From NCBI GenBank assembly GCA_022264855.1, contig JABYQU010000022.1, positions 434,001 to 498,000 of the forward strand: a stretch of DNA of 64,000 nucleotides, in the 5' to 3' direction. The notes under the pieces were generated by a model, which did no database searches, had not been told where the DNA came from, and saw nothing but the letters and a program-made list of their open reading frames with translations. Shown one piece after another: positions 49,001 to 61,166 of the stretch; within the stretch, counting starts at the first letter, position 1, and each line of letters starts with the position of its first letter. Source of the stretch: Lenzites betulinus. Lineage: Eukaryota; Basidiomycota; Agaricomycetes; Polyporales; Polyporaceae. Both the position numbers and the translations under genes were made by a program.

Positions 49001-51730
49001 TGATCAGTGAAGCACGAGCTGTTTGAGAGCCTGTATGACATGAACATGAACTTGTTGTTATCACGGACAATCTGTGTCTGTGGTGCTGCTATGGTGGTTG
49101 CGATAGTAGGGAGAGTAATCGTTGCAGGCACGATACAAGCCGGGGACGTGAGGCGGCTGACTGGTATAGTGTTGGCGGTGTTGGCGGTGTTGGCATTGGT
49201 GGTTTTGGTATCGGCGGTGTCGGTGCTGGCGGTTGTCTTCGGAAGTGCCAAAGCCTCGATCGTGTCTGGTGCCCGCCCATCGTTGGGATGAAATACTGTG
49301 CGCCCCTTTCGTGGGGGGCGTTCTCGTGGGCCAGTAGGCCAAGGGACATGTCCATCTATAGCACCAAGCAAGGTACGTTAGCCGATAGTAATATTAATTG
49401 CCAGCGCAGACTCGGTCCCCTATTGTAATAGTACCCACCAAGAATTGCTTGATGACGACGCTCAAGCTCTTGGCAGTGTAAGAAGAGTGCACGAACACCA
49501 TCAATGAGATCGTGACCCTTTCCAGACGCGTGGTGAAGGAGTGCATGCTGCGTCTCGACAGGGTTTGATGTGCGGGGTAGCTGTTGAGCAGTTTCTTCAC
49601 TCATTGTCTTCTTGACGGGGAATAGCATGCGGGCAACAAGTGGTTGAAGCCACCACGAGATCCAGTTCTCGATACGGGGAAACTCAAGCCTGAGGCTTTG
49701 CACGGTCTGCTCGAACTCCTGCTCCGTGCACAAGGGGGAGAGCATGACACGAAGGAGTCGTTCAAACCGATCTCGGTGATCAGGAGGCACGAGCGCCCCA
49801 TTCTGCTGAACTCGCTTCCCAGAGCGCCAGAAGTGCACCTCGCATCCCTGCAAGAAGTCAGAAGCTTCGTGCATGAATGCTTGATGTTGCGCTGCCTGCG
49901 CTTCAGGGCTTAATCGGCTCCACCCGCCGAAAAGTGCTGCCATAGTAGCAGCATATTCTTCTGTGTACGCTGCTCGTTGGGCTGCTGAGAAATCCATGAC
50001 CTATGTATAAGAGCGGCATCAGATCGAATGAATGGATAGGGAAACGTATGAATATATGTATACCGCAGAGAGTAGCCTGGGTTCAAACTGTGCATCGGCG
50101 CTGTTTACAATCGTCATGTTGAGTTGACGAAAGTGAGGGCGATGATCCTCAGTACGTTGGCCTCCAATCCACGAGTAGACAATGGGGACCCAAGCAGCAA
50201 GGGTTGTATTGAATGCGGCACTTGTGACAAGAAGACCGTGCTTGAAATATGAGTGATCGCTGTCGGTGACGGTCCCGCTTCTGTCTTCAAGGTCGGAGCT
50301 GTACATAGGATCTAAAGCATCGTTCACATTCTCTTTGGTCAGCTGACGCATGAACGGTGTCTGCATGATAAAATATGCTCCATCAACAAAGCCAGAGTCG
50401 ACTAGGAATGGAGATGCGAGGTCGGTATTCAGCTGTGCCAGTGCTTGTAGAACCGGCCCGCCGCCCTTCGCTGCAGGCTGCCGCAACTGCAAACGCTCTC
50501 GTCCCTTGTTGACCTGATAGCGAGCAGTGCGGGCATCGGTGAGGATGGGAGAGATCATGCCTAATGGTGTTGACTCAGGTGCGATATCTCCAGTGCGAAG
50601 CTGGTGAGCTGTGGCATCAGGCCGCCGCTTGATCTGTGTATCGAGTGCCACTTCCTCTGCCTTGGAGAGATGACCATCGCGTGGAGGGTGTGGGTGTTCA
50701 TGCTCGCCAGTGTGCTCCCAAATATCGACCATATCGTTGTCGCGTTCCTCCGAGTAGTGGTACGTTCTTGCATCGCAGGTGATGAGATCGAGGGAGTCTC
50801 GAGGGCAGCTGCGGTGTGAACACCCTAGCAGAAGCTGTTTACCACGAGCAGTCGAGTCGGTCTTGGGACGTAGGCAACGCAGACATTGGCTACACTGTAT
50901 GACTCCTAGACAGCCTCGGCGCTCGACCATGAAGTCTTTGCTGGGATGATGGCCATCGCCAATTGACCGCCATGCCCAGCGGGTACGCTTCCACTCCGAG
51001 CTGCGTTTGCCTTTCTTGCGAGGCGTTGCTGTGCGCACCTTCTCGCGTGTCTGTTCGCCCTGGGGCCAGTCGCGTGCGGCCACCGCTATTTGATTATTAG
51101 AACGTCAGTTTCAGGCAAATTACTATACTGACAACATACCTTTTTGCTCGTCTGTATGCTCCACAGAAGCCTGAGGTGCCGCCTGTTGCAGCTCTCTTTC
51201 ACGTCCAGCTGTAGTCATTCCAGCTGGGGTTGCCGTGCGCATATCTCCATTCGCTGTACATGAGAACATTAGACAAATATTGATATAAATAGAGTACTCC
51301 GACCTTCAAGCGATAACCTGACTGCGTGCATTGGATCGGGCGGAGTCATTCCGGGTCCATGTGCATATGGACCAGGCCAGAAGGGAAGATAGGGTGCCGG
51401 TGCAGAGCCCCATTGTGGAAGCGAATACTGCACAGGGGCAGGGACAGTCAGAGCAGGAGCCCCGGGTGCAGGGAGTGTTCCCGTGGTCGGATATGGCGGC
51501 ATGTTGTAGTACACAGGGTGTCCATATCCTGCAGGGAGTTGATTAGGTGGCAGGACGGCGTTGGGAGGAGACTGAGGGAGCTGTGGTGGAATAGAGGTGG
51601 ATGCAAGTGTAGAACCAGTGACTGCGACAGTCTGGCGACGTCCACGCCGGTGCTGAGACTCAGAGGAGCTTGCGGAAGCAGCGGAACGGGTACGGTGAAG
51701 CCCTAGCCAAGAGAGTACAGTGTCAAACAT
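46064..51730 (-). CDS. Transposase fusion: GCM/WRKY-like finger, DDE core, ubiquitin-hydrolase-like domain, PHD finger
   Basis: The ATG is at 51730. Phase-consistent exons on the minus strand: 51304-51730 (Pro/Gln-rich head), 51140-51253, 50064-51085, 49439-50000, 48718-49355, then from 48652 downwards. The third exon has the Cys/His finger (CSQCLRCLRP, LGCSHRSCPRD, then HEHPHPP) and the first half of the transposase fold (TVTDSDHSYFKHGLL, TLAAWVPIVYSWIGGQ). The fourth exon carries VMDFSAAQRAAYTEEY and LPRTSNPVETQHALLHHASGKGH. Next come NDGRAPDTIEAL and a Cys-containing segment (SNSSCFTDHPLEAWF). A zinc ribbon follows (CPDCGYRTEDC, ACPQDGC), then GHFTGEYVIHGRTFAYD and VVMYIYTRR, like the end of ubiquitin-specific peptidases. 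A PHD finger follows (CIGGCGE, CDLCQRWSHVPC, WVCPLC). The C-terminus holds repeated Lys-Pro/Arg-Pro. I recall relatives annotated as GCM-domain proteins in Agaricomycetes. The exact 3' exon and two borders near 47200 are unresolved. Confidence 0.8.
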
Positions 51731-52416
51731 GACGCCGCTTCTCTAGCCTGTCCAGTTGTGTTAGAAGACACAGGTAAGCGAGTAGAGAAGCAATCGCACT
51801 CACAAGAAAACTGCGCCGATCATACTCTTGCCGAATCGGGAGTGGGAGGGATGTCAGAACTGGTGGCAATACACATCGAGAATTCAATGTTGCTCGCCGA
51901 CGTACTCACTTGGACCGATCGCCCCATATTGAACACACAGTTACATGGGTGCTTATTCAAATGCTTACATGCTTGGAATGTGCTTGTATCATGGCGCAGC
52001 TGGTCACGCACCTGCCGGGCGGGCCAGCAACTCACAGAATCAGATATGACTCGGGCATACTATAACCATGGTGGCCCCGGCATGCCAGCCACGCCGAACA
52101 GCTAATAGCAGCTGCTGTTCACCGAGGCAGGCTACCGGTAGGATGAGATATTACAAGTCCCTCTATCTGAAGACCGTTGCATAAGCATGAGTCTTTGACG
52201 TTCAACTTTGTCATTCGCAAGTCGAGCTTGAGACTCACCTCTGTCTGATTGTCTGATTGTGGTCGGTAGAACCCTAGTTATTTGATCAGTGAAGACAAGA
52301 AATATATATGTGCATGTACTCCGGTGGCCTGAGGTGAGCGTATGTGCATGATTATATTGATGTAAGAAAGCCGAGAAAGTCGAGCGACCGCTGATCATCT
52401 GAGCGTCTACTTCAAC

Positions 52417-53489
52417 TCACTTTACTTTGCTTTGCTTCGCTTGAGTGAGCTTAGCTGCGCTTTAGTTGACCCGAGTCCCTTTCGGTCAATTCACTTAGCT
52501 TCAGTTAGCTTCGGATCACTTTAGCATGCGTTAGTACACTTATCGTGCACATATATGCACGGCCGCTTACCAGTGCGCCCTTCGCGAGTGCTTCTGTTGT
52601 CTAACCATAAGATGGGGTCAGACCGATGTGTGTGGCGGAGGTCATAGCATACTAAGCATAGCACTAGTGATCAATTGGTGTTCCCTACCAGGGTCGAGCG
52701 TTGTGCAGGTACTGTACACAATCATCTGAACATGTGTTGGCTTTGCTGTTGTGATGCAAAGTGAGCATATGCGCGGTCTCGTTCGCTTTGATTTACTTTG
52801 GTTCACTTTGCCTAGCATTGTTCGCCTTGAAATAACATGAGGTGGCTTGGGCTCACTTTTTCGAGCTGGGATTAGCTTTACTTGACTTTCATGACCGTCC
52901 GTAGAAGTACTCGTCCTTCACTTACGCGTAGGCCACTCCCCGTTTGGCTACTACTACCGAACGCTACCATCGAGCGCTAATCTCAGTTCGAGAGTGTCGA
53001 ACCGCGGGCTGGCATAACTTATGCAGCATAAATTACTAAGGAAAGGGAGGTACCCCACCACATACAGCATGTCATAATCTAGCACCTGTGTGTTTATTAT
53101 GTACACAGCGATGATAATGGAGGAAGCCGAGTCACCGTGAGTTGCAGTACTCCTGCGGCGTCTGATAACCATAATATGGGGTTAGGCCAGTTTACGTGCG
53201 GCGAGATTATCGAATGTTACGAATATTCAGAGGTACTGCACAAAGCTGTACCTTGTGAGGTGTTTATAATCAGACTTCGAAGAGCGGAAAGTACTCGGAG
53301 TACAACACCGTGAACGGAACCGGTTTGGTAGCGCCTCCAGTAGCCCAGTGTGATTTCTATCGAACATATACCTTGCTCGTAGTGTCGCGCAGCGGACGCG
53401 CTGAAGGTAAAGATAGCGTACAGAGAGCGCTGCTAGGTAAAGCTTGTAAGCTTAACGAAGTGAGCAATGTCGCTTGTGGCGCAAAGTGA
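52417..53489. repeat. Right subterminal TCACTT/AAGTGA arrays with an internal duplication
   Basis: Two clusters of TCACTT (52417-52521 and 52803-52923) and three inverse copies (52759, 53458, 53484). Two segments look duplicated: 52598-52650 resembles 53159-53211 (CTAACCATAAGATGGGGT against ATAACCATAATATGGGGT). Also, 52749-52775 resembles 53476-53502 (around TGCAAAGTGAGCATATGCGCG and GCGCAAAGTGAGCGTACGCGCG). No gene is seen in this 1 kb. Confidence 0.7.
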
Positions 53490-53669
53490 GCGTACGCGCG
53501 CTTCTGTTAGCAGAAGTCAGAAAAGTTACAAATAAGTGCAAAGCAAAGCGAAATAGTGAACCCTCTATCACGCGGGGGGATGTCTGCAGTCAGGAGAGTC
53601 AATTACGCAACCGCTGTTGTACACTAAATAATGATACACCGAGAATAATCCGAGCCATACATCCACGCC

Positions 53670-54266
<597 letters not shown>

Positions 54267-54611
54267 GTTTGAGAAGGTAGTAGTAGTTGAGAGAAGTGCT
54301 TAAAAAGCGAGTTTGTGTGCTTCGACTTGAGCGAGCGGCGGCGGAGGCTTGTGAGAGACGAAGGGGAGTGAGGGAGGCTCAGCCACCGGCCCAGCGGCAT
54401 ATATACGACGCGCCTGTGGCAGGGTCACGTGCGTGAACCTTATTTCCTTGTTGACCGCCGATCAACGCGTCGCGGCACGTGCCCTGGCGCGTCGCGCGCA
54501 TATAACACCTCTCGGCCCGGCAGCCACTCTCCCTCCATCCCTCGCTCTTCCCATCGGCCTCGAAACATCAGCCATCGACATCACCACCACTACACACAAA
54601 CACAATCAGCA
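54267..54611. promoter_or_regulatory. Divergent H4/H3 promoter
   Basis: 345 bases shared by the two histone genes, with a TATA element for each direction: TATATA at 54400-54405 near H4 and TATAA at 54501-54505 near H3. This arrangement is common for fungal histone pairs and implies S-phase co-regulation. No further cell-cycle motif was identified. Confidence 0.7.
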
Positions 54612-55206
<595 letters not shown>

Positions 55207-55444
55207 GGGGGTGTGGTCGTCCGTTGTCTCGTCTTTTTGTATTCCTGTATCGGTGTATTTGTACTGTTCATTAGATAATTTCTTTCCCTTTCACTCGGAG
55301 TGTACTGTGTGATGCGTGAGCCCAATGATAATTCCCGATTCAGTGGAGGATAATTGAGGTGCTCCAATCATCCAAGTCATTTCAATTATGATACATTGAG
55401 AGTTCAGCCTGATACAATAGTCGGTGTACTTGATACAGGCTACT

Positions 55445-56136
55445 TCATCGCCCCTCGTGCTTAAGCATGCCCGAATAGAGTGGATAGGGCTGCCCCATCC
55501 ACGTCGGAAGCTCTGTGTGGTCTTTATGCGCATCGTCCGTGTTGGGATGCACGAGTACGCTGGTGTGCGCGCGCATAGCATGAGCAACATGTCTAACACG
55601 TCTAACACCACGAGCGGAAGTACGTACGACAGTGGACCCCGGTTCACCACAAGCCACGAGAAGAAGGTGCCGGTCTGGTGCGGGGTGAACACGTTCACTT
55701 CGAACATGGGCACGGGGTGCGGCCCCACGGCCTTGTCCCACAGCTTATAAACGCGGAACTGCAGAGATGCAAGTCAACGGGGCTAGAACTGCTGTGGGTT
55801 TTAATGCGTGCGTACCTCGGGGAACTCCCGACGGATGCGCTCATGGAGCTCGGCGGCATACTTGACCTCGACGGGCGAGTTGGGATGGTAATAAACTAGC
55901 GCAAAGTATTAGTCACGACTACTCAGAGAATGCGAGCAGTATCACACGAGCGCGGGTGACCTACTGTGGAAGTCGAACCCATTGTTGGACGAGTCGATCG
56001 GCGCGGGGAAGTCGTCGTACGCAGCTGAGCGCGGGCCTGGGGGGTTGAAGAACGACTTGCCGTCCGCGTTCAGCGTCGTCGGCAGCGGCTCCGCGTTCTC
56101 GTAGCCCGCGAGCGGCGACTTGTAGTGGCTGGACAT
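55445..56136 (-). CDS. DOPA 4,5-dioxygenase-like protein
   Basis: Small non-haem iron ring-cleaving dioxygenase fold of the type known from Amanita muscaria betalain synthesis. Most basidiomycete homologues have no proven substrate. Four exons from the ATG at 56136: a head with SPLAGYENAEPLP, then FDFHIYYHPNSPVEVKYAAEL joined by an intron. Next are FRVYKLWDKAVGPHPVPMFEV and NVFTPHQTGTFFSWLVVNRG. The last exon is LVHPNTDDAHKDHTELPTW and ends HEGR. The metal-binding candidates H in DFHIYYH, VGPHPVPMFEV and LVHPNT..D..DHT are conserved. Total about 160-170 residues, normal for the family. Confidence 0.88.
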
Positions 56137-56544
56137 ATTAACTAGGTACGATGAAACTGATATGCTCGGCTGCGTCGGGCTGAAGACAGAGAAACCAGAA
56201 AGGCAATCTGGTAGTGGTGGATGGGTTCCGTTCAGCGTCGACAGACTCCACTGTCTTAAGTACACAGCAGATTGACGGTTAACCGGGGAGAAGGTGGGAG
56301 AGGGTTCACACCGAACGCGTGAATGAATAACGCAAACGCACCCTCTGCAGACGTGCTTTGGTCAGGATGTGCTCGATTATAGACACTGGACTCAGCGTGT
56401 ATGACTAAGCCCAGTCAGACGCAAGTCGCGACGCGCGACCCGCCGCCGCCCCAGCCACTTCCTCAGCCCGCTACCACCAGCGCCGGACGCGCCGGCCTTA
56501 CGCACGGCGCACGCGACCGAATTGCAATTGGGAGGACTTTCATA
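56137..56544. promoter_or_regulatory. Divergent upstream region of the DOPA-dioxygenase-like and MOZART1 genes
   Basis: 408 bases between divergent start codons. No element recognised beyond normal promoter composition. Confidence 0.4.
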
Positions 56545-56907
56545 ATGTCTACGCGAGAAGCAGTCCGTCTGTCAGCAGCCGAGGAGACACTGAACAGTAC
56601 GCCCGTTTTACATACCCTCGGTTTTTCAGATGACTGCAGCTCGCGCCCCCACTAGCTCTCCACGATATCTCGCAGCTGCTCAACACGGGCCTTGACAAGG
56701 AGACGCTCGCGACTTGCGTGGGTCTCATCGAGAGCGGCGTGAACCCCGAGGCTCTAGCGGTATGTCTTCATACAGTCTCCAAGCCCCTGGTATGAAGCAG
56801 GCTGACGCGTTGCGTGATGATTCCGTCCGAAGGCTGTTATCCAGGAGCTGAGGCGCGAAAACGCTGCGACCGCAGGCAAGCCGGCGCGCTCGACGAACGG
56901 TCGATAG
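56545..56907 (+). CDS. MOZART1, mitotic-spindle organising protein 1
   Basis: Small subunit that recruits the gamma-tubulin complex to spindle poles. Three tiny exons join in phase: [17 protein letters not shown], then [20 protein letters not shown] and [14 protein letters not shown], then [15 protein letters not shown], ending STNGR. The product is 76 residues, close to the family's usual 70-85. The motifs ISQ.LNTGLD.ETL and [15 protein letters not shown] are the family signature. Because each exon is short it would be missed by length-based gene finding. The donor GTACGC after AAC-A and acceptor CACTAG give Asn-Thr across the first junction. Confidence 0.92.
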
Positions 56908-57303
56908 CCTGCGGTTGGAGGAGCGTATGCGAACTTGATTCTCAACAGGGGAGCTTGTTAGGAGGGTCGGGCATCTGTATGGCGTTTCCTTGAATCTCAT
57001 TGTGTAGGAGTACTATCAGAGAAGAGCTGTCATGCCGCAAATGTGTAGTCTGCAAAGCCAAGGTTCGCATATCGTGAGCCAGAGCGCAGCCTGAGCCTGA
57101 GCCGGAATTGCAAGACGACCACCAGGAGCAGCGAGGAGGATGAGCGCTAATTCAGGCGCTCCTGTCTGAATTCGATCGGAGCCTTCAAATTGAAACACCG
57201 CTGTGGCGCCATTTACTCAGCTGTCGTGGACGACTTGCACCAAACGCTCATCTCCAACGGTCTCGCTGCTGTCCTTCCGCTCCCTTGCTTTTTCATTTCC
57301 ACC
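56908..57303. other. Intergenic, MOZART1 3' flank and SF3B1 promoter
   Basis: 396 bases. No gene seen. The SF3B1 frame is open upstream of its ATG back to a TTG at 57190, but that part is leader. Confidence 0.5.
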
Positions 57304-60300
57304 ATGGCGTCCCCACGCTCACCAAGACTGGTCGACTCGTTCACCGCGCCCAAAGAGGTGCTCCAGGAGTTCGCGGACATGGCGGAGGAGGAGGACATCG
57401 ACCCCTTCGCCGAGACAGCGTCGAAGCGGCAGATCGCTGCTCGACAGTCAGACTACCACAACCGGCGGTTCAACCGCCAGGCGCTTGAGAGCGGCGACGC
57501 GTTCAAGGCCTCAGAAGATGGACAGGACGTGGAGGGCGGGTACAAGGAGGCGATGCGGCTGCAGCGGCTGGAAAAGGAGGAGGAGCGGGTCCGCAGGGCG
57601 ATTGAGGAGCGGGAGAAGGAGGCGCGCGATCAGGGGCAGTCGAAGATGGACCTCGACAAGACGCCGCCGCGCGAGGAGCTCGAGGAGGTGCAGAAGGAGC
57701 TCGCGGCGCTGCAGGGGAACAAGCGCAAGCGGCGCTGGGACCTGGAGGAGCCGTCCAAGGAGCAGCAGGAGGACAAGGAGAATAAGGGCGAGTGGTCAAA
57801 AGAGGCTCTCGAGGGCGCTGCGCCGAAGAAGCGGCGTTCTAGGTGGGATGCGACCCCCGCCGACGTCGCCGCCGAAACCCCAAGCGGGAAGCGGTCGCGC
57901 TGGGACCAAGCACCCTCTGCGGCCCCGGAGGTGGCCATGACCCCCATCATAATGAACGCCCCTGGTCTTATGCACGAGGACAAGCACAACCGCTACCTCA
58001 CCGATGAAGAGCTCGATGCGCTGCTCCCTACCTCCGGCTACGCAATTGTCACCCCTCCCCCCGGTTATGCCCCCCTCGTCCGACCACCAAAACTTTCTGC
58101 GCCGTCTGTCACCGAGGTCGGAGGTTTCCAGATCCAGGAGAGCTCGGATGCCGCGGCCATGGCTGCTGCAGCTGGCCTTGCCCCTGAGCTTCCCACGGAG
58201 ATTCCTGGTGTCGGTAACCTCGCATTCTTCAAGGCGGAGGACGCTCAATACTTCGCGAAAATCCTGAAAGAGGAGGACGAGACGGAGTTGTCAGTCGACG
58301 AGATGAAGGAGCGGAAGATCATGCGCTTGCTACTTAAGATCAAGAACGGCACTCCCCCCGTCCGCAAGACCGCCCTTCGTCAAATCACAGACAAGGCCCG
58401 AGAATTCGGTGCTGGGCCTCTGTTCGACAAAATCCTGCCTCTGCTCATGGAGCGTACTCTGGAGGATCAGGAGCGGCACTTGCTGGTCAAAGTCATCGAC
58501 CGTGTCTTGTACAAGCTCGACGACCTCGTCCGCCCGTACGTGCACAAGATTCTGGTGGTCATCGAGCCGTTGCTCATTGACGAAGACTATTACGCCCGTG
58601 TCGAGGGTCGTGAGATCATCTCGAACCTTTCCAAAGCTGCCGGTCTCGCTCACATGATCTCCACTATGCGTCCTGATATCGACCACGCCGACGAGTATGT
58701 GCGTAACACCACCGCTCGTGCGTTCTCGGTTGTCGCTTCCGCTCTTGGCATCCCGTCGCTGCTCCCCTTCTTGAAAGCCGTCTGTAGGAGTAAGAAGTCA
58801 TGGCAGGCTCGTCACACCGGTATCCGCATTGTCCAGCAAATTGCTATCATGATGGGTTGCGCCGTCCTCCCTCACCTCCGGAATCTTGTCGAATGTATCG
58901 CGCATGGTCTGCAGGACGAACAGACGAAGGTGCGGACAATGACCGCACTCGCCTTGGCCGCACTCGCCGAGGCGGCTGCTCCGTACGGTATCGAGTCCTT
59001 CGACAACGTCCTCAAGCCGCTGTGGGTCGGCATCCGTCTGCACCGCGGCAAGAGCTTGGCGGCCTTCCTCAAGGCCATTGGCTTCATCCTCCCGCTCATG
59101 GACCCCGAGTACGTGCAGTACTACATCAAGGAGGTCACCATCATCCTAATCCGCGAATTCCAAACGTCGGATGAGGAGATGAAGAAGATCGTGCTGAAGG
59201 TCGTGCAGCAGTGCGCCGCGACCGAGGGCGTCACCCCGCAGTACATCAAGCAGGACATCCTCCCCGACTTCTTCAAGGCGTTCTGGGTGCGCCGTATGGC
59301 GCTCGACCGCCGTAACTACCGCCAAGTTGTGGAGACCACCGTCGAGCTCGCGCAGAAGTCCGGCGTCGCGGAGATCGTGGGCCGTATCGTCAACGACCTC
59401 AAGGACGAGGCGGAGCCGTACCGGAAGATGGTCATGGAGACTATTACGAAGGTCGTCGCGTCGCTCGGTGCCTCCGACATCGATGAACGCCTTGAAATCC
59501 GCCTGGTCGACGGTATTATCTATGCCTTCCAGGAGCAGACTACGGAGGACCAGGTCATGTTGGACGGTTTCGGTACCGTGGTTAACGCGCTCGGTACGCC
59601 TCTCTGCCTTGTTCCTGCTCTCAGCCGTGCTAATTGATTTTGTAGGTATCCGCGTCAAGCCATACCTCACCCAGATCGTCTCGACGATCCTCTGGCGTCT
59701 CAACAACAAGAGCGCTAAGGTCCGTCAGCAGGCAGCAGATCTCACGACGCGCCTGGCGGTGGTCATCAAGCAGTGCGGCGAAGACCAGCTTCTTAGCAAG
59801 CTTGGACTTGTGCTCTTCGAACAGCTTGGTGAAGAGTACCCCGATACGCTCGGTAGTATCATTGCTGCCGAGGGTGCGATTGCCAACGTTGTGGGTATGA
59901 CACAGATGAACCCCCCTGTGAAAGATCTACGTGAGTGGTTTCATACTTATTCCACCTACTATGTTGCTGACCGGTCATATAGTCCCCCGTATGACACCTA
60001 TCCTTCGTAACCGACACGAAAAGGTGCAAGAGGCAACCATTAACTTGATTGGCCGTATCGCAGATCGTGGCGCCGAGTTCGTTCCCGCTCGCGAGTGGAT
60101 GCGTATCTGCTTCGAACTCCTGGACCTGCTCAAGGCGCACAAGAAGGGTATTCGTCGTGCCGCCGTGAACTCGTTCGGTTACATCGCGAAGAGCTTGGGT
60201 CCCCAGGATGTCTTGCAGGTGCTCCTCACCAATCTGCGTGTACAAGAGCGTCAGAGTCGTGTGTGCAGTACGGTCGCCATTGCCATCGTCGCGGAGACTT

Positions 60301-60905
60301 GCGGACGTGAGTAATATTGTTCCTTTAGCGACTACTTTTACTAATCAATTTCCACAGCCTTCACCTGTATCCCCGCCATCCTGAACGAGTACCGGACAGC
60401 AGAACTCAACGTCCGCACCGGTTGTCTGAAGGCCCTCTCCTTCGTCTTCGAGTATGTCGGCCCCCAATCCGCGTACTACGCCGACTCCGTCGTCACCATG
60501 CTCGAAGACGCGCTCACCGACCGCGACCTCGTGCATCGCCAGACCGCAAGCACGATCGTCAAGCACCTCGCGCTCGGCGTCGCCGGGCTCGGCTGCGAAG
60601 ACTCGATGCTGCACCTCATGAACCTCGTCTGGCCGAACTGCTTCGAGACGTCCCCGCACGTCATCGGCGCGGTCATGGAGGCGATCGAGGCGATGCGCGT
60701 CACGCTCGGGCCCGGCGTGCTGCTCAGCTACACGCTCCAGGGCCTCTTCCACCCCGCGCGCAAGGTGCGCGAGGTGTACTGGCGGATCTACAACTCGCTC
60801 TACCTCGGCGCGGCCGACGCGCTCGTGCCGTTCTACCCGGACCTGAGCGAGCTGAGCGAGGGCCAGAACGTGTACGACCGCCACCCGTTGCAGATGTTCA
60901 TCTGA
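57304..60905 (+). CDS. SF3B1: Splicing factor 3B subunit 1 (SF3b155/Hsh155)
   Basis: Core of the U2 snRNP that grips the branch-site helix. The ATG at 57304 opens an N-terminal region with three U2AF-ligand-type motifs (KRRWD, SRWDATP, SRWDQAP). It is shorter than in animals and poor in Thr-Pro repeats. After the conserved [12 protein letters not shown] and [11 protein letters not shown], the HEAT-repeat domain runs to the end with near-family identity: [62 protein letters not shown]. The lysine equivalent to human K700 is kept (DEQTKVRTM). It continues [46 protein letters not shown], and ends LQMFI. Three introns (near 59597-59645, 59929-59983 and 60307-60357) are clear. Confidence 0.95.
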
Positions 60906-61166
60906 GCGCAGTAATGTCATGTTGTACGATAGCTTTCTCGGTGCTGTGTATACGCGTATTTTAGGACTCCCCATTGCAATTATTGTCTTGGCTCTTCACT
61001 GGTCACTGGTCATCTGAGATTGCACCCATGGGTGTGCAATATGAGGTCACATCGCCGGCGAGGAATATGAGACAAGATATTCACAGCGCCGGGCTGCGGC
61101 AGAAGAGGTAAGTTATGCCTTCCAGAGCCGACGAAATACAACACAATCCGAGACTGATTATGTACA

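Larger units (their letters stand above)
45603..53560 (-). mobile_element. Large DNA transposon with single multi-domain gene (boundaries approximate)
   Basis: Defined by the transposase gene (46064-51730, minus) and by flanks packed with the hexamer TCACTT or its complement: left at 45645, 45674, 45694, 45734, 45754 and 45788; right at 52417, 52491, 52516, 52803, 52853 and 52918. Inverse copies occur at 45603, 52759, 53458 and 53484. Such subterminal arrays are typical of transposase-binding ends. Exact terminal inverted repeats and target-site duplication could not be found by eye, so the ends given are the outermost clustered motifs. The gene has no visible stop or frameshift inside exons, so the element may be recent or active. 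Confidence 0.7.

Noticed and set aside
51758..52105. Plus-strand 115-codon frame in front of the transposase gene
   Set aside because: It starts with TTG, lies antisense to the probable leader and has no motif.
45603..53560. KDZ-type transposon
   Set aside because: The flank motifs first suggested this class, but the gene has a GCM/WRKY-like finger and the LPRTSNPVETQH block rather than the cysteine-cluster KDZ hallmarks I know.
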